Positions 7,586-9,750 of a stretch of DNA of 9,750 nucleotides are shown here, piece after piece. The position numbers and the translations under genes were made by a program. A model generated the notes under the pieces. It searched no databases. It was not told the DNA's origin and was given only the letters and a program-made list of their open reading frames with translations. The stretch comes from Lachnospiraceae bacterium. Lineage in GTDB: Bacteria; Bacillota; Clostridia; Lachnospirales; Lachnospiraceae. The stretch is taken from contig JAILNW010000009.1 in the NCBI GenBank assembly GCA_024691145.1, positions 1-9,750 of the forward strand, given 5' to 3'. Numbering within the stretch: position 1 is the stretch's first letter; every line of letters starts with the position of its first letter.

Positions 7586-7636
7586 ATGGAGAAAAGTAGT
7601 ATAGATTTTTTTGAAAGGTTTAAATATTATGAGTAA
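7586..7636 (+). other. Possible 16-residue leader ORF overlapping the cobC-like start
   Basis: ATG 7586 opens a 16-codon frame (MEKSSIDFFERFKYYE) whose TAA (7634-7636) overlaps the phosphatase ATG (7629-7631) by 8 nt, an arrangement that could couple translation. No good Shine-Dalgarno precedes it, and in AT-rich DNA such a frame can arise by chance. Confidence 0.15.
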
Positions 7637-8213
7637 ACTATTATGTGGTAATATAAAGCTTACATTCATAAGGCATGGAAAAACTGCTGGTAATGAACAA
7701 AAAAGATATATAGGAATTACAGACGAAACATTATCAGATACAGGAATTAAAGAAGTTAAACAGCATATAAATGAAGGTATATATCCTGAAGCAGATGTGG
7801 TTTTTGTAAGTCCAATGAAAAGGTGCATTATGACAGCTGGTCTTATTTATCCAGATAGTAAGGTTTATGTTATAGATGAATTTAGAGAGATTGACTTTGG
7901 AACTTTTGAAGGAAAGAATTATAAAGAATTAAGTGAAAATCCTGATTATCAAAGGTGGATTGACAGCAATGGAACCATGCCATTTCACAATGGTGAAAGC
8001 AGGGAAGAATTTATTAAGCGTTGTATTAAAGGCTTTATTAAGATGCTTGAGCTTATCCATAATGAAAAGGAGATTGTAGCTGTGGTACATGGAGGGACTA
8101 TAATGGCTGTATTGTCTGAACTTTTAGGAGGAGACTATTATAGTTACCAGATAGATAATGGAAAGACAATCAGCTGTATAGTAGAGGATGGGAAAATAGT
8201 TGTAAGTTTTTGA
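7629..8213 (+). CDS. cobC: Histidine phosphatase, probable alpha-ribazole phosphatase (CobC-like)
   Basis: This 194-residue member of the phosphoglycerate-mutase-like histidine phosphatase superfamily would, as CobC, remove phosphate from alpha-ribazole-5'-phosphate (or adenosylcobalamin phosphate) in the last steps of B12 assembly. The catalytic set is complete: RHG at 15-17 (phosphorylated H16) in LTFIRHGKTAGN, R65 in SPMKRC, E87 in FREIDFGTFEG and H154 in VVHGGT. The stretch HGKTAGNEQKRYIGITDE is typical of CobC in Clostridia. I chose ATG 7629, which has GAAAGG (7613-7618) at 10 nt; the in-frame TTG 7611 lies upstream of that site. The gene is followed directly by cbiB, whose Shine-Dalgarno overlaps this stop codon. 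The superfamily call is firm. The cobalamin assignment rests mainly on the cbiB neighbour and the upstream CobU-like gene. Confidence 0.87.
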   Translation: MSKLLCGNIKLTFIRHGKTAGNEQKRYIGITDETLSDTGIKEVKQHINEGIYPEADVVFVSPMKRCIMTAGLIYPDSKVYVIDEFREIDFGTFEGKNYKELSENPDYQRWIDSNGTMPFHNGESREEFIKRCIKGFIKMLELIHNEKEIVAVVHGGTIMAVLSELLGGDYYSYQIDNGKTISCIVEDGKIVVSF

Positions 8214-8222
8214 GGTGACTTT

Positions 8223-8663
8223 ATGAATATAATGGAAGGTCATATAATATCATTTGCAGCAGGGTTTACTATTGACTTAATCCTAGGTGATCCACATAAT
8301 ATGCCACATCCTATAAGGCTTATAGGTAATGCCATATCATATGGGGAGAAAAAACTTTTAGATAAAATAAATGATATTAAAGATGAAGAAAAAAGAAAGA
8401 AGCAGCAGATTAAGAATGGAAGAATTTTAGTAGTTTGCTTATTATTAGCAATAGCTGTTGTAACTAGTTCCTTGCTTGTTTTATCATATCTGATAAATAT
8501 ATATGCAGGTATAGTTGTAAACGCTATAGAGGCCTGGGCTGCGGACGAGTTCCGCAGTACCAACGGCCAGCTACAGTGGATCATTACAGAGGCCCTGCGC
8601 AAAGCCAAACGCCTGCCCAAAAAGAAACGACCAAACACCAACGACGAAAATAATAATGAATAA
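8223..8663 (+). CDS. cbiB: Chimeric ORF: N-terminal third of CbiB joined to an Arc/RHH-like tail
   Basis: Residues 1 to about 100 are the start of CbiB (CobD in Pseudomonas), the membrane enzyme that attaches aminopropanol to adenosylcobyric acid. They include a first helix, then LGDPHNMPHPIRLIG (21-35), E42, a charged loop and a second helix (about 68-95). ATG 8223 follows GAGGTGA (8212-8217), which overlaps the cobC stop. CbiB is usually 300-320 residues; here it ends abruptly around N100-W105. The remaining residues, beginning EAWAADEFRSTNGQ, are the C-terminal helix and basic tail of a ribbon-helix-helix/Arc-like protein (KAKRLPKKKR). GC rises from 16/60 bases in 8461-8520 to 37/60 in 8521-8580. 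The open frame across the join is a one-in-three coincidence, so the product as written is probably not real. Confidence 0.7.
   Translation: MNIMEGHIISFAAGFTIDLILGDPHNMPHPIRLIGNAISYGEKKLLDKINDIKDEEKRKKQQIKNGRILVVCLLLAIAVVTSSLLVLSYLINIYAGIVVNAIEAWAADEFRSTNGQLQWIITEALRKAKRLPKKKRPNTNDENNNE
8505..8540. other. Composition and homology breakpoint (probable assembly chimera)
   Basis: The CbiB similarity stops and the Arc/RHH similarity begins within this interval, most likely at 8520-8532. GC content, codon choice (ATA/GTA-rich before; CGC, CTG, GCC, CCC after) and ribosome-binding-site style change at the same place. No terminal repeats, att-like direct repeats, integrase or insertion sequence flank it. 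Confidence 0.8.
8523..8663 (+). pseudogene. C-terminal fragment of an Arc/ribbon-helix-helix-like protein
   Basis: About 46 codons remain. They cover the AWAADEFRSTNGQLQWIITE helix-turn-helix part of an RHH fold, followed by a lysine/arginine-rich tail and an Asn/Glu-rich end. Many small bacterial Arc-like DNA-binding proteins share the pattern EA.A.EFRSTN.QLQW.I.EALRKA. The N-terminal beta strand that contacts DNA is missing because the sequence to the left belongs to cbiB. The stop lies 3 nt before the DUF1648 gene, so in its own genome the intact gene probably formed an operon with it. It may be intact in the source organism; only this assembly copy is broken. Confidence 0.6.
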
Positions 8664-8666
8664 AAG

Positions 8667-9131
8667 ATGAAGGAAGAAATAAAAGTATACAGGACGAAGG
8701 AGGGAACCATCTTTGAGGTAATCTTCCTAATACTAGCTATTGTGGTATGGGGACTAATTATCTGGTTCGTTAAACAAGCACCGGACATTGTTCCCACACA
8801 CTTCGACGCTTCAGGTACCCCCAATGCATGGGGCTCGGCTGTGAGGATCAGTATTCCATGTGCTATCATAACGATAGTGGGGATCAGTATGATGATCTTA
8901 TGCTATTTCCCAAAATGCTTCAACTTAGCAGAAAAGTACAAGACACCACGTAACTACGCCCTCAGCATCCGTATGTTACGAATCTTCGGCCTATTTATGC
9001 TACTTCTGGCACTAGTCATTGCCTGGACATCCTTACGATCGACAAGCCATAGCCCTATCCCTATCATCTCCATTATCGTTATTATGGTCATCATTGCCAT
9101 CTACACATCCATTGCAACTCATAGAAACTAA
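8667..9131 (+). CDS. DUF1648-domain membrane protein
   Basis: The protein has 154 residues with about four membrane helices (14-35, 61-81, 103-121, 129-150). Between the first two lies the DUF1648 signature DIVPTHFDASGTPNAWGS (40-57), in which P43, H45-F46, G50-x-P52 and W55-G56 follow the family pattern. The domain is found in SdpI-type immunity proteins of Firmicutes and in many uncharacterised membrane proteins. This protein lacks the longer SdpI architecture, so immunity should not be assumed. There is no Shine-Dalgarno before ATG 8667, as is normal in Bacteroidetes. It begins 3 nt after the RHH fragment and ends 4 nt from the convergent gene at 9136. Codon usage is clearly different from genes left of 8520. 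Confidence 0.82.
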   Translation: MKEEIKVYRTKEGTIFEVIFLILAIVVWGLIIWFVKQAPDIVPTHFDASGTPNAWGSAVRISIPCAIITIVGISMMILCYFPKCFNLAEKYKTPRNYALSIRMLRIFGLFMLLLALVIAWTSLRSTSHSPIPIISIIVIMVIIAIYTSIATHRN

Positions 9132-9135
9132 CATG

Positions 9136-9522
9136 TCATTCTGACTTCATAATATCTTTCAGCGATAGTTTGTACTTGATGATTTCGCGGGCTGTCTCTT
9201 TGTCAATCGTGAAGACATGATTGAACACCCCAACTGACACCATTCTAAAGTCCCCTTTGTAAATGATTACTCCCACATTGTAGAAGGTGTGATCACGCAC
9301 GATTAGATTCGATTTTAAATAAGCATCAACCACATTGATAGCTAATACAGTACCAATAGAAGCTATCGTTTCTTCCACATTACTCTCATTCATCTCAGCA
9401 TTAATCACCTCAGATGCCACCCTCTTCACAGCCTCATAATGAGTAGTTCTGTCAGGACAGGTCATCATCAACATCACACCAATAACAACTGGTAATAAAA
9501 TAACAAATAATAGTTTCTTCAT
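9136..9522 (-). CDS. Small membrane-anchored or exported protein resembling DUF4359
   Basis: The protein has 128 residues from ATG 9522-9520. An N-terminal hydrophobic segment (about 3-21) after two lysines could be a signal peptide or anchor. C22 follows MMT, which is a poor lipobox, so a lipoprotein is unlikely. The rest fits the general outline of DUF4359: a TCPDRTTHYEAV segment after the anchor where the family has a TNPs..Y pattern, then a helical stretch and a beta-rich half with VRDHTFYNVGVI (75-86) and VSVGVFNHVF (95-104). No catalytic motif is seen and function is unknown. There is no Shine-Dalgarno, as expected for Bacteroidales. It lies just downstream of the rRNA terminator on the same strand and converges with the DUF1648 gene. 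The family match is tentative; the ORF itself looks real because it fills the space without overlap. Confidence 0.65.
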   Translation of the reverse strand: MKKLLFVILLPVVIGVMLMMTCPDRTTHYEAVKRVASEVINAEMNESNVEETIASIGTVLAINVVDAYLKSNLIVRDHTFYNVGVIIYKGDFRMVSVGVFNHVFTIDKETAREIIKYKLSLKDIMKSE

Positions 9523-9570
9523 CTCAATATGAATGATCTCATATAATTCAATATCTTCAGTAACAAACGA

Positions 9571-9606
9571 AGAGAGCCCTGAACCTTTTCGGATTCAGGG
9601 CTCTCT
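9571..9606 (-). terminator. Intrinsic terminator of the rRNA operon
   Basis: A perfect 13-bp stem (9571-9583 with 9594-9606; core AGAGAGCCCTGAA) extends by a CC/GG pair with one bulged base over a small loop. On the minus strand it is followed by the T-rich TCGTTTGTTACTG. It lies only a few bases beyond the 3' end of 5S rRNA, as expected for the end of an rrn operon. Confidence 0.88.
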
Positions 9607-9612
9607 AACAAA

Positions 9613-9722
<110 letters not shown>

Positions 9723-9750
9723 GATATGGGTTATTGACAATGTCGACACA

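Noticed and set aside
7500..7628. Cobalamin riboswitch upstream of the cobC-like gene
   Set aside because: The leader is only about 65 nt and lacks the B12-box and the paired elements of that riboswitch, so no support was found.
8505..8540. Integration site of a mobile element or genomic island
   Set aside because: No integrase, transposase, inverted or direct terminal repeats, or target duplication flank the join, and the right side carries an rRNA operon end, which favours an assembly error.
8240..8869. A 209-codon open frame on the minus strand
   Set aside because: It lies antisense to cbiB, the RHH fragment and the DUF1648 gene, crosses the chimeric junction and shows no family pattern, so it is a shadow frame.
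8667..9131. SdpI-like immunity or toxin-antitoxin system formed by the RHH fragment and the DUF1648 protein
   Set aside because: The RHH protein is only a fragment here, no toxin is recognisable, and DUF1648 alone does not indicate immunity.

Overview
The window looks like two unrelated genomes joined near position 8523. Positions 1 to about 8520 are AT-rich. They carry strong GGAGG-type ribosome binding sites and gene families typical of Lachnospiraceae-like Clostridia: a large TPR/GGDEF regulator, a DUF6935-like protein and a short CobU-like protein. Positions from about 8523 to 9750 have higher GC, lack Shine-Dalgarno sequences and end in a 5S rRNA gene of Bacteroidales (Prevotella-like) type. 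Both taxon assignments are inferences from recognised sequence patterns, not from a database search.

Layout, Clostridia part. On the minus strand, 1-3248 encodes all but the last residues of a protein of about 1,080 residues or slightly more, with a degenerate ATPase-like N-terminus, a long helical TPR-like middle, a GAF-like segment and a C-terminal diguanylate cyclase domain. A 166-bp divergent promoter region follows, with an 11-bp palindrome. On the plus strand come an SDR epimerase fused to a GNAT acetyltransferase (3415-4812), a ten-helix EamA/DMT transporter (4822-5739), a striking 17-bp inverted repeat (5741-5790), a YfcE-type metallophosphoesterase (5808-6356), a short CobU-like protein (6358-6741) and a DUF6935-like protein (6804-7313). 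A 13-bp-stem intrinsic terminator (7331-7361) closes this run. A well-formed sigma-A promoter (7528-7556) then starts a second, cobalamin-related unit: a CobC-like phosphatase (7629-8213) and the first third of cbiB (from 8223).

The cbiB reading frame is interrupted near 8523 and runs by chance, in frame, into the C-terminal tail of a ribbon-helix-helix/Arc-like protein from the other genome, giving a misleading intact 146-codon ORF. The Bacteroidales part then holds a DUF1648 membrane protein (8667-9131), a convergent small exported or anchored protein resembling DUF4359 (9136-9522, minus), an rRNA-operon terminator (9571-9606) and 5S rRNA (minus).

Functionally, the CobU-like protein, the CobC-like phosphatase and CbiB point to late cobalamin assembly (aminopropanol attachment, cobinamide activation, alpha-ribazole formation) in the Clostridial part. 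The cluster is cut off by the junction. I found no convincing new defence or mobile system. The most important observation is the chimeric junction, which is more likely an assembly artefact than biology.
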